Source of the DNA: Pedobacter sp. PACM 27299
GTDB taxonomy: Bacteria; Bacteroidota; Bacteroidia; Sphingobacteriales; Sphingobacteriaceae
Direction of reading: 5' to 3'
Length of the DNA: 64,000 bases
NCBI RefSeq assembly: GCF_001412655.1
Contig: NZ_CP012996.1
Coordinates: 4,712,001 to 4,776,000, forward strand
Shown: in pieces, positions 8,802 to 19,300 of the stretch
Layout of the letters: the number at the start of each line of letters is the position of its first letter
Position numbering within the stretch: position 1 is the first letter of the stretch
Program-made: the position numbers and the translations under genes
The notes under the pieces: model-generated
What the model saw: only the letters and a program-made list of their open reading frames with translations
The model's database searches: none
What the model was told of the DNA's origin: nothing

Positions 8802-11800
8802 TTAAAAATTAGCGGTGAAACCCAGAGAATAATTTGAAGTCAGCGGATAACGGGTACCATTACTGGTCAACAGTTCTGGATCCCATAACTTAAACTTGCT
8901 GAAAGTATACACGTTATAACCCGTTGCATAAATTCTTAGACGTTTCACACCGATGGACTTAATTCCTTCTTTAAGGGTGTATCCCAAATCAACATTTTTC
9001 AATCTCAGGAAGCTCACATCACGTTTCCACCAGGTGCTCGACTGATAATTGTTGTTGTTGGTGTTGTAAGATAATCTAGGATAAGTAACATTCTGACTTG
9101 GGTTAGCTACCGTCCATCGGTCTGTAGCCACTGCCAGCATATTTCCCTGTCCTCCAGAGTTAGCAAATGAAGGAATGTCAATTAAGATATCCGCATTGCT
9201 TTGTCCTTGGAAAAAGGCACCAAAATCAAAATTCTTGTAGCTTAGAGAGAAACCAAAACCATAAGTGGTCGTTGGCATATCACCTCTTCCGATGATGGTC
9301 TTATCAAAATCGTTGATTTCACCATCACCATTCAAATCCTTGTACTTAATATCACCTGGCATTAGGGTACCAAATTGTTTCGGACTGGCATCAATTTCTG
9401 CCTGAGTATCGAATAATTTCTCTGCAATAAACCCAAAACGAGTCGCTGCTAAGATGTTATATCCTCTTTGCTCCATCCATGGATAAGCTTTAGGTGCCTG
9501 ATCATTTTCAATCACCTTATCCTTGTTGTAAGTATAATTCGCTCTGAAATTGATAGACAAATCCTGGCTGAATTGCGCATTGTACTCTATTGTACCGTCA
9601 ATACCTTTATTTTTCACTTCACCAAGGTTACCCAGTGGGGTATTGGCAAGTCCGATATAGTTTGGCACTACACCACGGCTGATAAATGTCCCTGTTCTGT
9701 GTTCTTTGTACACATCTACAATTAGGGAAAGGTTGTTATTTAAGGTCTTCAACTCGAAACCTAAATCCTGCTTGCGCGTCTCTGCCCAGGTAACATCCAC
9801 GCCATAAGCAGTAATCGCTAAACCGCCAAAGCTGTTCTGCCCGGTCTGTCCAAAAGTATAACCGGGAATATCTGTATTGCTGATTTTGGTCAGGTAGAAG
9901 AAACGATCTGCTTCATTATCTGCATAATTTGCCGTACTTCCTCCAGATCCTACGATACCATCAGAATAACGGAACTTCACCATCTGGAAAGTGTTTTTCA
10001 ACTTCTCAAAGAAAGGCTCATTAGACACCAACCAGCCTACACCAAATGCTGGAAATGCACCGTAACGTTTACTAGGCGCAAAATTCTCTGAACCATTATA
10101 ACCCAGGTTAAACTCTGCAAAATACTTGTTATCATAAGCATAAGTAGCACGTGTAGCCACACCCTGCAACCTGTAAGGTATAGAAAGTGTTAAATTACCG
10201 GCAAATGGATTACTATTATCATTCTGATTGTAAAGTACCAAACCACTTACCGCATGTTTACCAAAAGTACGATTGTAATTGATCCCTATTTCAGCATATA
10301 CTTTCTTGTCTCCAGAATTGGTATTGGCATAGTTTAAGAAATCCTGCCCTTGTAATACCAAGCCATATTTATAACCTGAACTTGGGTCGTTAGGGGTATT
10401 GTAAGGATCATTAGGGTTAATTCTGTACAAGGATTCTCTTTTAATCCTGTTGATGCGGTTATCGTTTTTAACATCGAATGAGAACATTCCTGTCATAGAC
10501 AAACCAGGGGTAATCGCTTTTAAATCCTGGGTTAAACGAAGGTTGGAATACAGCTGAGTAGTATATCCAATGCGATATCCATTTCTGGTGATGTCACCAT
10601 AAGGGTTACGCTGATCGGCCTGCGGACTAATTCCTGGCAAGCTTCCGTTTGGATATAAGATTGGAAATGAAGTTGGATTGATCAGGAAAGCCTGACTAAA
10701 AATATCCTGTGCATTAAAGTTACTTGGGAAGTTAGTTTGTGACAACACCCCTTTTACGCCCAGATCCATCTTAGTGGTTCCCGTAATGTCCCAGTTTAAA
10801 TTGGTACTTACATTAAAACGGTCATAACTTTGGTTGATTTTCTTATTGTCTGCATCACTGGTTTTAAACAATCCGCTTTCGCCGTAATAACCTAAAGACA
10901 CATAATACCTCGCATTACTTACCCCACCAGATAAATTGGCAGTAGCTGTTCTGTTTTGTCCGAAATCATTGTAAATGGCATCAAACCAATTTACATTTGG
11001 ATACAGGATTGGATCAGCACCACTGGCTGTTTTTTGAATCGCATCCAGACTAAAAGCAGGATTAAATGCACCCGCAGCACCGCCTCTCAGGTATTCAGTA
11101 TATTTTGCCTCATTGGCAAGGTTCATATAATCGATACCATCAATCAGCTGTGGCTTACGTGTAAACTTGCTGATCCCCTGATAAAAATCTACAGAGATCG
11201 TTGGTACACCCGTTTTACCCTGCTTGGTATTGATCAGGATGACCCCGTTTGCACCACGAATACCATATACCGCAGTCGCCGCAGCATCTTTAAGCACAGT
11301 AAAGTTCTCTACGTCATATACACTGATGTCATTTAGGTTTCTACCCGGCACCCCATCTATGATGATCAAAGGACTTCTGTCACCGGCCGATTGTGAAGTA
11401 ATACCACGGATAAAAATATCTGAACCTGTAGCACCAGGCTCTCCATTTCTGCTCACATTAATTACACCTGGAATACGACCCGCCAACATCTGACTTAAGC
11501 TGGATACCGGCTGCTTTAAATCTTCTACTCTTACCGACGATTGTGCCCCTACCAGACTTTCTTTCTTCTGTGTACCAAAACCTACAATAGCGATCTCTTT
11601 CAGGTCTTCGCCACTTTTTGGTTTCATCTCAATAGTTAAAGCCGTTTGCTTTCCGACAGCAACTTCCTGAGTTTCATAACTTACATAACTTATAATTAAG
11701 ACTGCATTTTCATTTGGTATGCTGATCGTAAAAGCACCATTCACATCAGCAGCAGCAGTAGTAGTGGTTCCTTTAACCCTGATACCGGCACCTGGTAATG

Positions 11801-12008
11801 GCAATCCTTTTTCATCCTTTATAATACCACGGATCGTAATGTCCGCATTTGGCTGTACTGTGGTGACAAACGTATCTGCTTTAATTGCAGGTACCGATGC
11901 TGAGGCAGTGCTGCAAGTTCCTGCAGCTACAGAAAAGGCCAGCACCCGAAGGGCAATATCCCTCGATAGCAGCTCTCTTCCAATTAACATTCGTAATTTT
12001 TTTCTCAT
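8802..12008 (-). CDS. SusC-like TonB-dependent outer-membrane transporter (peptidase locus)
   Basis: The protein has 1068 residues from the ATG at 12008; the frame can also begin at a TTG two codons earlier, which is less likely. It has a long N-terminal signal region, a carboxypeptidase regulatory-like domain at about 55-135 (DITIRGIIKDEKGLPLPGAG), a plug starting near FGTQKKESLVGA, and the SusC signature VLKDAAATAVYGIRGANGVI. The long beta-barrel ends in YSLGFTANF with the terminal Phe expected for BAM recognition. The region between signal and regulatory domain is too short for an STN domain. No trans-envelope anti-sigma signalling is therefore expected, which agrees with the lack of an ECF sigma/anti-sigma pair nearby. 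It pairs with the downstream SusD. Confidence 0.95.
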   Translation of the reverse strand: MRKKLRMLIGRELLSRDIALRVLAFSVAAGTCSTASASVPAIKADTFVTTVQPNADITIRGIIKDEKGLPLPGAGIRVKGTTTTAAADVNGAFTISIPNENAVLIISYVSYETQEVAVGKQTALTIEMKPKSGEDLKEIAIVGFGTQKKESLVGAQSSVRVEDLKQPVSSLSQMLAGRIPGVINVSRNGEPGATGSDIFIRGITSQSAGDRSPLIIIDGVPGRNLNDISVYDVENFTVLKDAAATAVYGIRGANGVILINTKQGKTGVPTISVDFYQGISKFTRKPQLIDGIDYMNLANEAKYTEYLRGGAAGAFNPAFSLDAIQKTASGADPILYPNVNWFDAIYNDFGQNRTATANLSGGVSNARYYVSLGYYGESGLFKTSDADNKKINQSYDRFNVSTNLNWDITGTTKMDLGVKGVLSQTNFPSNFNAQDIFSQAFLINPTSFPILYPNGSLPGISPQADQRNPYGDITRNGYRIGYTTQLYSNLRLTQDLKAITPGLSMTGMFSFDVKNDNRINRIKRESLYRINPNDPYNTPNDPSSGYKYGLVLQGQDFLNYANTNSGDKKVYAEIGINYNRTFGKHAVSGLVLYNQNDNSNPFAGNLTLSIPYRLQGVATRATYAYDNKYFAEFNLGYNGSENFAPSKRYGAFPAFGVGWLVSNEPFFEKLKNTFQMVKFRYSDGIVGSGGSTANYADNEADRFFYLTKISNTDIPGYTFGQTGQNSFGGLAITAYGVDVTWAETRKQDLGFELKTLNNNLSLIVDVYKEHRTGTFISRGVVPNYIGLANTPLGNLGEVKNKGIDGTIEYNAQFSQDLSINFRANYTYNKDKVIENDQAPKAYPWMEQRGYNILAATRFGFIAEKLFDTQAEIDASPKQFGTLMPGDIKYKDLNGDGEINDFDKTIIGRGDMPTTTYGFGFSLSYKNFDFGAFFQGQSNADILIDIPSFANSGGQGNMLAVATDRWTVANPSQNVTYPRLSYNTNNNNYQSSTWWKRDVSFLRLKNVDLGYTLKEGIKSIGVKRLRIYATGYNVYTFSKFKLWDPELLTSNGTRYPLTSNYSLGFTANF

Positions 12009-12053
12009 AATCAATTTGATTGTATCTAATTTGTTTGTTGGTTTTTGATCTTT

Positions 12054-12617
12054 TTACTGTTGATCTTCGGGAACTTCTATCACTCTCCATTCACCCAGCT
12101 GAAATAAATCGCCAGAGCCAATTGAAGTAATACTAATGCGGTAATACTTGTACGCGTTAAGGTTTTTGAAACTGAAGAATCTGGTTTGTACACGTCCAGC
12201 AAAAGCTTCATTTGTCCTGGTATCCAATACCGTCCAGGTGCTGCCGTCATTAGATCCGTTAAATGTCCAGTTCTTTGGATCTCTCAAAGGAGCATCCCCT
12301 CCAGAAGTTAGTGAGTAAGAAGCCACTTGCTGAGCTTGAGGAAACTCCAGCTGCATGTAGAAATTAGGCGCATAAGAAAAGATTAAGAATTTCGAATTGA
12401 CATCATCATCCACCACTTTCTTCGAACCTTCACCACTATCAATCCCATCTCTGTTTTCTATGTTCACACTCAGTTTACCTTTTGAGGTCACATCTACCTT
12501 CGCCTTCCAGGTAAATAATTCGGTTTTTGGATAGTCCTGCTTTTCACAGCCTGAACATAATGCGGCGACTAGGAAAAGCACTGGTGATGCTTTCCTGGGC
12601 AATTTTAATAAGTCCAT
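12054..12617 (-). CDS. Small lipoprotein with discoidin-like domain
   Basis: A 187-residue lipoprotein (lipobox CSGC, Cys near residue 24) made almost entirely of one F5/8 type C/discoidin-like domain: YMQLEFPQAQQVASYSLTSG, RDPKNWTFNGSNDGSTWTVL, FFSFKNLNAYKYYRI and LFQLGEWRVIEVPE. The same blocks recur in the peptidase at 4656-5858 at clear paralog level. It is the first gene of the SusCD-peptidase operon, 45 bases before susC. It may act as a surface-exposed binding protein that concentrates substrate for the complex. The binding function comes from family knowledge; the ligand is unknown. Confidence 0.82.
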   Translation of the reverse strand: MDLLKLPRKASPVLFLVAALCSGCEKQDYPKTELFTWKAKVDVTSKGKLSVNIENRDGIDSGEGSKKVVDDDVNSKFLIFSYAPNFYMQLEFPQAQQVASYSLTSGGDAPLRDPKNWTFNGSNDGSTWTVLDTRTNEAFAGRVQTRFFSFKNLNAYKYYRISITSIGSGDLFQLGEWRVIEVPEDQQ

Positions 12618-12840
12618 ACAAATTTGGTTAATTGGTTTTTAGTTTGTTATTGAATTGGTCATTAATTGTTTCATTTTCTTCTCCTGGATACTGTTAAAAG
12701 GTTTTAGGAAAATCTTTAAATAAAAACATTTCAATAAAAATAGGCTTTGCCGCATCTTGAAGTTGTTAAGGAAATCTTAATGAAATGTTAATGTTTATTT
12801 TAAAATCATTTGTTGTGATAAAACGATTATTTTAGCGTTA
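12618..12840. promoter_or_regulatory. Divergent promoter region, peptidase locus / histidine kinase
   Basis: This 223-base AT-rich spacer must hold the promoters for both the minus-strand SusCD-peptidase operon and the plus-strand histidine kinase. It contains runs of A and T and TTAAGAAATC-like patches. I could not fix a -33/-7 pair with confidence on either strand. Confidence 0.5.
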
Positions 12841-14286
12841 ATGACCCTTAATAAAATACAAGCATCCCCTCGAACGCACAAGATAATTGCGCTGATTAGT
12901 CTGGTTATCCTTTCTTATTTACAATTCAATCTGATTTATACTACCTATAAATTAAAAGACAAGCAATATATATTAAAGGAAAGCCGCTCTATCGAGAATA
13001 GCTACAAAGAAGTGGTTCGTAATGACAAGTTATATCCTGGGGGACAGAAAATTGTAGATTCCGTCATTTACAGGAATATGCAAGCGATGGAAGATACTTA
13101 TTACCATAATCCTGCTGCTTTTGAACGCCTTAAAGAAAGGGTTTGCGACAGTATCGTCCGGAATCTCCGCTTAAACAGCAACATGGACAGTGTCTTTACT
13201 GCGATTTTAACAAAGGATAACCTGGATCGGGATCTAAAATATCTATTGGTCATGAATGACCTTGCCATTACCTTTAATGGTGTCAATTACATTTCATTGT
13301 ACAAACCAGAAAAAGAAAAGCTTGCTTACCTGGCCCTAAACATTCAAAACAAATACGGAATCGCCATAGATGGCAACCTCCAAAATCCTACAAACCAAAA
13401 TCATACTGCAGGTTTGATGGTCAGCTCCCCAACACCAAGAAGCTATTACATGGGTTTTGCAATCCATGTAGATTACGACAACAGGAAAATGATTATCCTG
13501 AAATCAATGTCCTTCACCCTATTGCTCTCCATCTCCTTTATTCTGCTGGTCATCAGCATCTACTACTTCACGTATAGAAATTGGCTAAGACAAAAGAAAC
13601 TGGCAGATATGAAGACGGATTTTCTAAATAGCATTACTCATGAATTTAACACGCCTATTGCTACAATTTTAGTCGCCAACTCCAGTATTCAGAACAAGGA
13701 AATTATTGCTGATCCTGCCAAGGTTTATCCACTCACAGAAGTCATCAAAAGGCAAACACAGCGACTTCAAACCCTGATTAATCAGGCGCTGGACATTAGC
13801 CAGATGAATAAGAATGAGATAGAAAGAGAACTTTATGACATGGCTTCTCTTTTAGAAGAACTCATCAACGACTATAAACTTAAAATCACCGAAAATGTAA
13901 CTATCAGTTACAACTTTGAAGATATTCATGCTTTGGTGTTATTGAACAGGTTTTTACTGACCACCATGCTTTATAATATTTTCGACAATGCGCTGAAATA
14001 TAACACGAAAGACGCCAAAGAAATTAAGCTGGAGCTGATAACCCATGGCCAAAGCTTAACACTCTGCATCCGGGATAATGGAGTAGGCATGAACAAAAAG
14101 CTCATGAAATCTATATTCGACAAATTTTACCGTGGTAAAAATGGAGTGAAGACACGTGGATTAGGATTAGGCCTGTTTTATGTCAAACAAACCGTAGAAG
14201 CGCACAACTGGGAATTAAATTTAAGCAGTGAACCAAACCAGTATAGTACATTTTGTATTACCATGCCGATAGAAAAAGAGAAATAA
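12841..14286 (+). CDS. Membrane sensor histidine kinase
   Basis: This 481-residue kinase has two membrane helices (about 14-34 and 223-245) flanking a periplasmic sensor domain of about 190 residues that I do not recognise. HisKA follows with phospho-acceptor His267 (LNSITHEFNTPIATIL). The ATPase domain has the N box (NIFDNALKYN), G1 (IRDNGVGMNKK), F box (FDKFYRGKNG) and G2 (TRGLGLGLFYVKQ). It is complete and should be active. It is transcribed away from the SusCD-peptidase operon across a shared 223-base spacer and faces the response regulator gene tail to tail. It is therefore the likely sensor for that operon. The ligand cannot be predicted. Confidence 0.93.
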   Translation: MTLNKIQASPRTHKIIALISLVILSYLQFNLIYTTYKLKDKQYILKESRSIENSYKEVVRNDKLYPGGQKIVDSVIYRNMQAMEDTYYHNPAAFERLKERVCDSIVRNLRLNSNMDSVFTAILTKDNLDRDLKYLLVMNDLAITFNGVNYISLYKPEKEKLAYLALNIQNKYGIAIDGNLQNPTNQNHTAGLMVSSPTPRSYYMGFAIHVDYDNRKMIILKSMSFTLLLSISFILLVISIYYFTYRNWLRQKKLADMKTDFLNSITHEFNTPIATILVANSSIQNKEIIADPAKVYPLTEVIKRQTQRLQTLINQALDISQMNKNEIERELYDMASLLEELINDYKLKITENVTISYNFEDIHALVLLNRFLLTTMLYNIFDNALKYNTKDAKEIKLELITHGQSLTLCIRDNGVGMNKKLMKSIFDKFYRGKNGVKTRGLGLGLFYVKQTVEAHNWELNLSSEPNQYSTFCITMPIEKEK

Positions 14287-14291
14287 CATCC

Positions 14292-15014
14292 TTACTTTTT
14301 TGAGAGTTCCGCAATGCTGAATATATAGCCAACACCATATACATTCTGGATACTCACCTCCGAAGAATGATTCAAAGCTTTACGTAATCTGGAAATGAAT
14401 ACATCCAGGCTTCTGCCCAGAAAATAATCATTCTCCCCCCAGAGCTCCAGCAAAATATCCGCCCTTTTTAAAATGCGGTTTTGATGTAAAAACATATATT
14501 CCAGCAGCTGAGCTTCGCGAAGGGTTAAAGAAATCACGGAATGATTAGGTAAAAACAACTTTAACAAATCCTTTTTAAAAGTTAAATCCCCTATGGCCAG
14601 CTCAGTTTCATTTACAGTAGACACCAGCGCTTCAGTCAGCTCAAGCGGTTCATTCCTTTTTAAGATGTTTTTTATTCTGAGTACCAGCTCATCAATATCA
14701 AAAGGTTTGACAATGTAGTCATCAGCGCCAATCTTCAAACCCCGAAGCCTGTCATTCTTTTCATTTCTTGCCGTAACGAAAATAAAACTCTGATTTTTAT
14801 TCAGGGACTTAATCTTTTCTACCAACTCAAAACCATCATAATCTGCCAGTTGAATGTCAAGGATCAAGATGTGAAATTTTGTGGTCTGATAGATATTCAA
14901 CGCATCTTGGGCATTTAAACACCAGGTCACTTCAAATCCTACCAGCTCCAAATACTGCTTTACCACATTACCAAGATCCCTTTCATCTTCTACAAAAAGT
15001 ACATGTTGTTTCAT
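14292..15014 (-). CDS. OmpR/PhoB-family response regulator
   Basis: A 240-residue regulator with an N-terminal receiver (acidic pocket VEDERD, phospho-acceptor Asp53 in LILDIQLADYDG, switch Thr81, Lys103 in DYIVKPFD). A C-terminal winged-helix DNA-binding domain follows (LTLREAQLLEYMFLHQN, LDVFISRLRKALN, IQNVYGVGYIF). The family ends at about this length. Its stop lies only 5 bases from the stop of the histidine kinase on the opposite strand, so kinase and regulator are convergent rather than in one operon. Cognate pairing is inferred from adjacency. Confidence 0.94.
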   Translation of the reverse strand: MKQHVLFVEDERDLGNVVKQYLELVGFEVTWCLNAQDALNIYQTTKFHILILDIQLADYDGFELVEKIKSLNKNQSFIFVTARNEKNDRLRGLKIGADDYIVKPFDIDELVLRIKNILKRNEPLELTEALVSTVNETELAIGDLTFKKDLLKLFLPNHSVISLTLREAQLLEYMFLHQNRILKRADILLELWGENDYFLGRSLDVFISRLRKALNHSSEVSIQNVYGVGYIFSIAELSKK

Positions 15015-15505
15015 TGCTTCATAAGAATAAGATTAACTGACTCCAGTTCATAGCTGAACTACCCCGAAGTAAACATATTCAAAAAAAACAATTCATTTAC
15101 AGTCGACATAGATAAATTTTACAGGAGCAATGGGATGCACTGAGAAAACTATTACGTTTTAGCATTCAAAACCAAGCTCCTGAAACAGTTTCAGGCCTTT
15201 TTGAATCACCCTGTTCCCAGATAGATATTTTCAACATTTCAATTCAACACTTCAACATTATGTCTCATAAATTCCACCCCGGTATGAGCTGCTAAAAGCA
15301 AGTAAGCTTTTAATAGGTTAAAATTTGATGCCCTGGTATCCATTTCTTGAGCGACTAAAAGTCAACAGCACTTTAACTGGAACTCATCAGCCCTTTAATA
15401 GATTTACGGAATGAACCGAATAACTTCCTGCAACGGTAGATATATGATCAGTATTTGATTTTAAACAGTACTTTAGATTTAAATTAACGCCTTAAATCAT
15501 CTGAA
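15015..15505. other. 491-base spacer without a recognised gene
   Basis: The spacer separates the minus-strand response regulator from the plus-strand CPBP protease and should contain both promoters. No open frame of protein-like composition was seen. Its one clear structure is the hairpin plus T-run at 15179-15205 on the plus strand, which has no obvious gene in front of it. Confidence 0.6.
15179..15205 (+). terminator. Orphan intrinsic-terminator-like hairpin
   Basis: CCTGAAAC (15179-15186) and GTTTCAGG (15188-15195) form a tight stem, and CCTTTTTGAA follows. This is the form of an intrinsic terminator on the plus strand, but no plus-strand gene ends nearby; the closest upstream one ends at 14286 and is followed by an oppositely oriented gene. 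It could end a small RNA made from the spacer. The stem is short, so chance is possible. Confidence 0.4.
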
Positions 15506-16171
15506 ATGAATATACTACGTACCTGGAAAGATTTCTTTAGCTTTCTTTTAGCTCCGGCTATCGACCACAAGGAAGGCAGCCTGCTGGAGAAGTCGCTCAG
15601 CGCATTCTACATCTTTATCCTTAAAGTAATCCTGGTAATTATCACAGGGCTGCTGCTACATCTTTTATTCGGCAATCCGGATCCCAAAATATTAAATAGC
15701 ACCTTAATTAATACCTCTATTTTTATTGCGCTCTTTGCAGGTGTATTTGAAGAAATCGTTTACCGCTTATCTCTCACTAAATTCAATCCCTGGTACCTTT
15801 CCATCTCCCTGGCTGGCTTCCTGTTCATCATCATCAAAAAACTATATTTCAGAAATATGCTGCTAGAAAATGAAGGCCTGCTGGTTTCTTCTTTGATCGC
15901 AGTCGCCTCTTTCCCTATATTTTATTTAATAACCAAAAAATTTACTGAGCAGCTGGAACGTTTCTGGCAGAAACATTTCGGAATTGTTTTCTATATCAGT
16001 GCCTTTCTTTTTGCCATTTCACATTTTTTTAACGCCAAAGAACTGGAACTAGTTAATTTAAAATCAAACATCAGCCATCTATTTAGCGCATTGATCCTGG
16101 GCTATGTGCGCATAAGATCTGGGATCGTAGCCGCAATAATTCTTCATATCGTCTGGGATTTAATGCTCTGA
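15506..16171 (+). CDS. CPBP family intramembrane glutamic protease
   Basis: A 221-residue multi-pass membrane protein with all the CPBP (CAAX protease and bacteriocin-processing, Abi) motifs. They are EEIVYR (Glu82, Glu83, Arg87), the second-motif His173 (FAISHFFN) and HIVWD near the C-terminus (His214, Asp218). Membrane stretches appear at about 35-57, 68-85, 98-116, 128-143, 158-174 and 190-220. Bacterial members are linked to membrane-protein cleavage or bacteriocin self-immunity, but the target here is unknown. It stands alone between the response regulator and the split hybrid sensor and shows no functional link to either. Confidence 0.9.
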   Translation: MNILRTWKDFFSFLLAPAIDHKEGSLLEKSLSAFYIFILKVILVIITGLLLHLLFGNPDPKILNSTLINTSIFIALFAGVFEEIVYRLSLTKFNPWYLSISLAGFLFIIIKKLYFRNMLLENEGLLVSSLIAVASFPIFYLITKKFTEQLERFWQKHFGIVFYISAFLFAISHFFNAKELELVNLKSNISHLFSALILGYVRIRSGIVAAIILHIVWDLML

Positions 16172-16354
16172 TCATGTATACCATTCCGTTTATGGCTTTC
16201 TCATCCGCAAAGCAGTTTAGAGAATAGCCCTATCCTCAGCGCTAAATCCTTTTCTCCATAGCATCGCAGGTTTTAATCAAAATTTCAGCATTTTGTCTCA
16301 ATCTCTAGGAGATACTAAAAGCAATGCTATATTTGATTAACGAGCCAAACTACA

Positions 16355-19300
16355 TTGAGAATAACCACCTTCATTTTTTTGCTGCTATTCGCGAAAATAT
16401 TACACGCGCAACCCTACTATTTTAAACACTATCAGGTAGAAAACGGGCTGTCCAACAACAGTGTATTTGCCGGTGTTCAAGATGATAAAGGATTTATGTG
16501 GTTTGGCACAAAGGATGGTTTAAACAGATTCGATGGCTATTCTTTCAAAACTTACCGCCATGATTCTGCAGATCCTACCAGCTTAGGAAACGACAAGATT
16601 TATTCCCTATTCAGCGATAAAACTACGGGCCTATGGGTGGGCACAGATCTCGGTCTGTATAAATACAACCCGGAGAAGGAAACTTTCAGCGCAGTCAAGG
16701 AAACCCTCCATATTGGCATCCGCAGCATACACGTCGACAAAAAAGGCAACCTTTGGCTCCTTTCAAACAGCAAACCCTATCGTTATAACCCAGCAAAAAA
16801 AGAGTTTTCAGCCATCAAAGTGGAGGACTCATTTGACGTTGGCTCTATTTACTGCCGTTCGAACGGAGAAATCCTCATCACCAGCCCTGATGGCAGGATT
16901 GCGATCTACAACCCCCAGAGCAAGTCTTTCCAAACCCGTTATCAAATGAATAAAAAAGGGGCTGTTAATATCGGCTGGATACCCGTATTTACAGAAACCA
17001 GCGACCAGCTGCTGCTGCTGGGTTCCAGCAGTCAGGGAATCAAATTATTCAACCCCAAAACAAATGAGTTAAAAGACATCATTACCCAGAATAAAGACAA
17101 AACACACATTTATGTGAGGGATATGCAGGCCAGAAATGAAGATGAATTCTGGATCGGTACCGAATCCGGATTATACATCTATAACCATAAAAATGGCCAC
17201 ATTATCCACCAGCAAAAGAAATACAGCAATCCATACACCCTTTCAGACAATGCCATTTACTCGGTATGCAAAGACAGAGATGGAGGCGTATGGATGGGCA
17301 CCTATTTTGGTGGAACCAATTATTATGCCCCCTCTTCTTCCATCTTCAGCAAATACTTCCCGGAACAGCAGCCAAACTCCATTAGCGGCAGCGATGTCCG
17401 AGAAATCTGTAAAGATAAAAACGGCAATTTCTGGATCGGCACCGAGGATGCAGGCCTGAATAAAATGGACCCGAAAACAGGTCGATTTACCTCCTTTTTT
17501 CCTACCGGAAAAGAGAGCACCATTGCACATTCTAACATCCATGGCTTAGTAACCGATGGTGATAAATTATGGATCGGTACTTTTGAGCATGGCTTAGATG
17601 TGATGGACATCAATACCGGTATGGTCATTAAACATTACGTACCGGGGAAAGGAAATTCTTTACGCTCCAGTTTTGTATTGAGCATGTTTAAAACTAAAGC
17701 CGGGGATATCCTCCTGGCCACAACCGTCGGGCTCTATAAATACAACCGCAAAAAGGATGATTTTGATGCCATACCTGATATCCCGTTTTATTTCTTCAAC
17801 AACATCATGGAAGACAGTGAAAGTAATATATGGGCTGGAACTTATGATAAAGGATTGCTTCGTTTCAGGTTGGGCGAAAAAGGTTATACCAATTTTAAAA
17901 ACGAATATGGCGATAAAAACAGCCTGAGCAACAACACCATCAACGGGATATTCGAAGACAGTAAAAAGAACATCTGGGTGGTCACCGATGGCGGCGGATT
18001 GTCCTTGCTGGATAAGAAAAAATCAACCTTCAAATCTTACCAGACAAACGATGGGCTCCCAAGTAATTTCCTCTTCAGGATCCTGGAAGATCAGCACCAT
18101 AAATTATGGATCAGCAGTACCCGCGGACTGTTTCGCTTTGATCCACAAACAGCAGAAGTAAAAATATATACCAAAGCAGATGGCCTGCTGACCGACCAGT
18201 TTAATTACAACTCTTCTTTCAAAGATACAGACGGCAGAATGTACTTTGGCAGCCTGAAAGGCATGGTGAGTTTCTTGCCAGACCAGCTCAATACCACCGC
18301 TAAAACAGCCCCCGTATTTCTAACCGGCTTCCAGATCGACAATGCAGACCGTACAGATCCCAATGCAGATAAGATCCTCACCAAATCCGTTACTTACACC
18401 AATGAGATTACCCTGGAGTACAACCAATCCTCTTTTAGTATAGACTTCGCCGCACTCAGCTATGCCTCGCCTGTTACCACAGAATACGCATACAAGATGA
18501 CCGGACTATACAATAGCTGGGAATATTTAAAAACGAATAGAAAGGTATACTTTACAAAACTAGCCTCTGGAACCTATATATTTGAAGCCAAGGCAATGAT
18601 TAACGGCAGTAAAGAATGGAGTAAAGACAACGTTAAATTACGCATCATTGTATTACTCCCATTCTGGAAAACCTCCTTAGCCTATGTCGGCTATTCGATT
18701 TTATTTCTAGGATTGCTCACCGCCATCATCCTCGAGTACCATAAGAGAACAGACCTTAAAAACAAAAGGCGCATGAAGCTTTTTGAGCATCAAAAAGAAA
18801 AGGAAATCTACCAGGCCAAAATCGAATTCTTCACCAATGTAGCGCATGAAATCCGTACTCCCCTTACCCTGATCAAAGGGCCTATGGAAAAGATTATGAA
18901 ACTTTCAAAAGAAGTGCCAGCCATTGAGAAGAACCTGAATACCATGAACCGAAATACCAATCGTTTACTGGAACTCACCAATCAGCTGCTGGACTTTAGA
19001 AAAACGGAGGTACAGGGCTATTCCTTAAACTTTGTAAAAGTCGACATCTCAGAACTTATTGAAGATATCAGACTGCAGTTTCAGGATGCTGCTGAAAGTA
19101 AAAAGATCAGTTTTGAAACTCTCCTGCCTCCCACCCATTTTTTTGCTTACGTAGATACAGAAGCATTGTACAAAATCATGAGTAACTTGCTGGACAATGC
19201 TTTAAAGTATGGTCAATCGAAAGTGAAAGTCGTATTGAGCATCAACCAGGAGGAAGACCAGTTCAGTATTCGCGTATATAGTGATGGACCTAAAATTGCA

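Noticed and set aside
8802..12008. STN (secretin/TonB short N-terminal) signalling domain in the SusC proteins
   Set aside because: The distance between signal peptide and regulatory-like domain is too short in all three SusC proteins, and no ECF sigma or anti-sigma gene is present.
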